Shown here: positions 63,694 through 64,000 of the stretch, piece after piece
Numbering within the stretch: position 1 is the first letter of the stretch
How the letters are laid out: each line of letters starts with the position of its first letter
NCBI RefSeq assembly: GCF_024124825.1
Contig: NZ_JAMXSS010000002.1
Location: 2,294,001-2,358,000 of the forward strand
Source of the DNA: Arthrobacter sp. H16F315
Lineage (GTDB): Bacteria > Actinomycetota > Actinomycetes > Actinomycetales > Micrococcaceae
DNA length: 64,000 nucleotides
Direction: 5' to 3'
Position numbers and translations under genes: made by a program
Notes under the pieces: model-generated
Told to the model about the DNA's origin: nothing
The model's database searches: none
What the model saw: only the letters and a program-made list of their open reading frames with translations

Positions 63694-64000
63694 GTGACCC
63701 TTCCTGACCTCCCGCGCGTGCACATCGCCACCGACCACGCCGGCATGGAACTCAGTGCCCACCTCGTCGCCCATCTTGGCGCCAAGGGGTACGAGGTAGT
63801 CGACCACGGACCCGCGGCCTACGACGCCCTGGATGACTACCCCTCCTTCTGCATCAATGCCGCTCTTGCGGTGGTTGCGGACCAGGAAGCCGGCACACAC
63901 GCCCTGGGCATCGTCTTGGGCGGCTCCGGCAACGGCGAGCAGATTGCAGCGAACAAGGTCAAGGGCGTCCGGGCGGCGCTGGCCTGGAACCTGTCCACGG
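63694..64000 (+). CDS. rpiB: ribose-5-phosphate isomerase B (partial, runs off the window)
   Basis: The first 102 residues of an RpiB/LacA-type isomerase that interconverts ribose 5-phosphate and ribulose 5-phosphate. Motifs are HIATDHAGMEL, then DHGP...DDYP and the anion-hole loop LGGSGNGEQIAANK. GTG 63694 is the probable start. The 3' end is outside the window. Confidence 0.93.
   Translation, partial: MTLPDLPRVHIATDHAGMELSAHLVAHLGAKGYEVVDHGPAAYDALDDYPSFCINAALAVVADQEAGTHALGIVLGGSGNGEQIAANKVKGVRAALAWNLST

Noticed and set aside
1..64000. CRISPR array, prophage, transposon or plasmid-type origin
   Set aside because: No regularly spaced repeats, no integrase other than the chromosomal XerC, no transposase and no phage structural genes were found; the repeats seen are short palindromes and small tandem duplications.

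Overview
The window is about 64 kb of GC-rich actinobacterial chromosome. Gene content and order point to the Micrococcaceae (Arthrobacter/Pseudarthrobacter type). The evidence is the rpsP-KH protein-rimM-trmD-rplS-lepB-lepB-rnhB order, the fasR-fabD-fabH-acpP-fabF fatty-acid operon, a homodimeric pyruvate dehydrogenase E1 (AceE), actinobacterial families such as DUF3145, DUF3052 and DUF2469, and GTG/TTG starts. The species assignment is inference. I see no prophage, insertion sequence, CRISPR array or rRNA gene.

Layout: 1-10 kb is a translation, secretion and DNA-processing run on the plus strand: ribosomal proteins S16 and L19, RimM, TrmD, two signal peptidases, RNase HII, YraN, ComM, DprA and XerC. 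10.5-19.2 kb holds a DUF3145 gene, then on the minus strand the FAS-II operon with its PucR-type regulator and aceE. 19.6-22 kb holds DUF3052, an AhpE-type peroxiredoxin, a sirtuin and tRNA-Val. 22.3-32.1 kb is a sugar-acid or hydroxy-acid catabolic region with two regulators (IclR and GntR/FadR type), an MHS-type transporter, a fumarylacetoacetate-hydrolase-family enzyme, four dehydrogenases including L-idonate/gluconate types, and 6-phosphogluconate dehydrogenase. 33-38.9 kb has cysteine synthesis (cysK, cysE), msrA, a Nif3-like protein, a coiled-coil/zinc-ribbon protein, yaaA and an esterase. 38.97-39.37 kb is the RNase P RNA. 39.5-48.9 kb has an unusually long GAPDH, a secreted HNH nuclease, a PfkB kinase, PPK2, peptide deformylase, an acyl-CoA dehydrogenase, tRNA-His and oligoribonuclease. 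49-64 kb has a membrane glycosyltransferase, AlkD-like, methionine aminopeptidase, tRNA-Arg, an SSB paralog, EttA-type ABC-F, TesB, truncated haemoglobin, MscS, OsmC, PepN and the start of rpiB.

The most important quality observation is that thirteen single-base frameshifts interrupt otherwise intact conserved genes (lepB, comM, dprA, fabF, sirtuin, hydroxyacid dehydrogenase, idnO-like SDR, gnd, a zinc-ribbon protein, a small ORF, orn, and pepN twice). Most lie in short homopolymers. They look like uncorrected sequencing indels rather than decay. I give these genes their restored extents.

The most interesting biology is in four places: the 22-32 kb catabolic region, which shares the motif GTTCA-N6-TGA at three promoters; a dispersed palindromic repeat present twice, one copy supplying the C-terminus of YaaA; a 29-bp hairpin between convergent genes; and a gapdh leader with a promoter-like element, a terminator-like hairpin and a perfect 16-bp palindrome.
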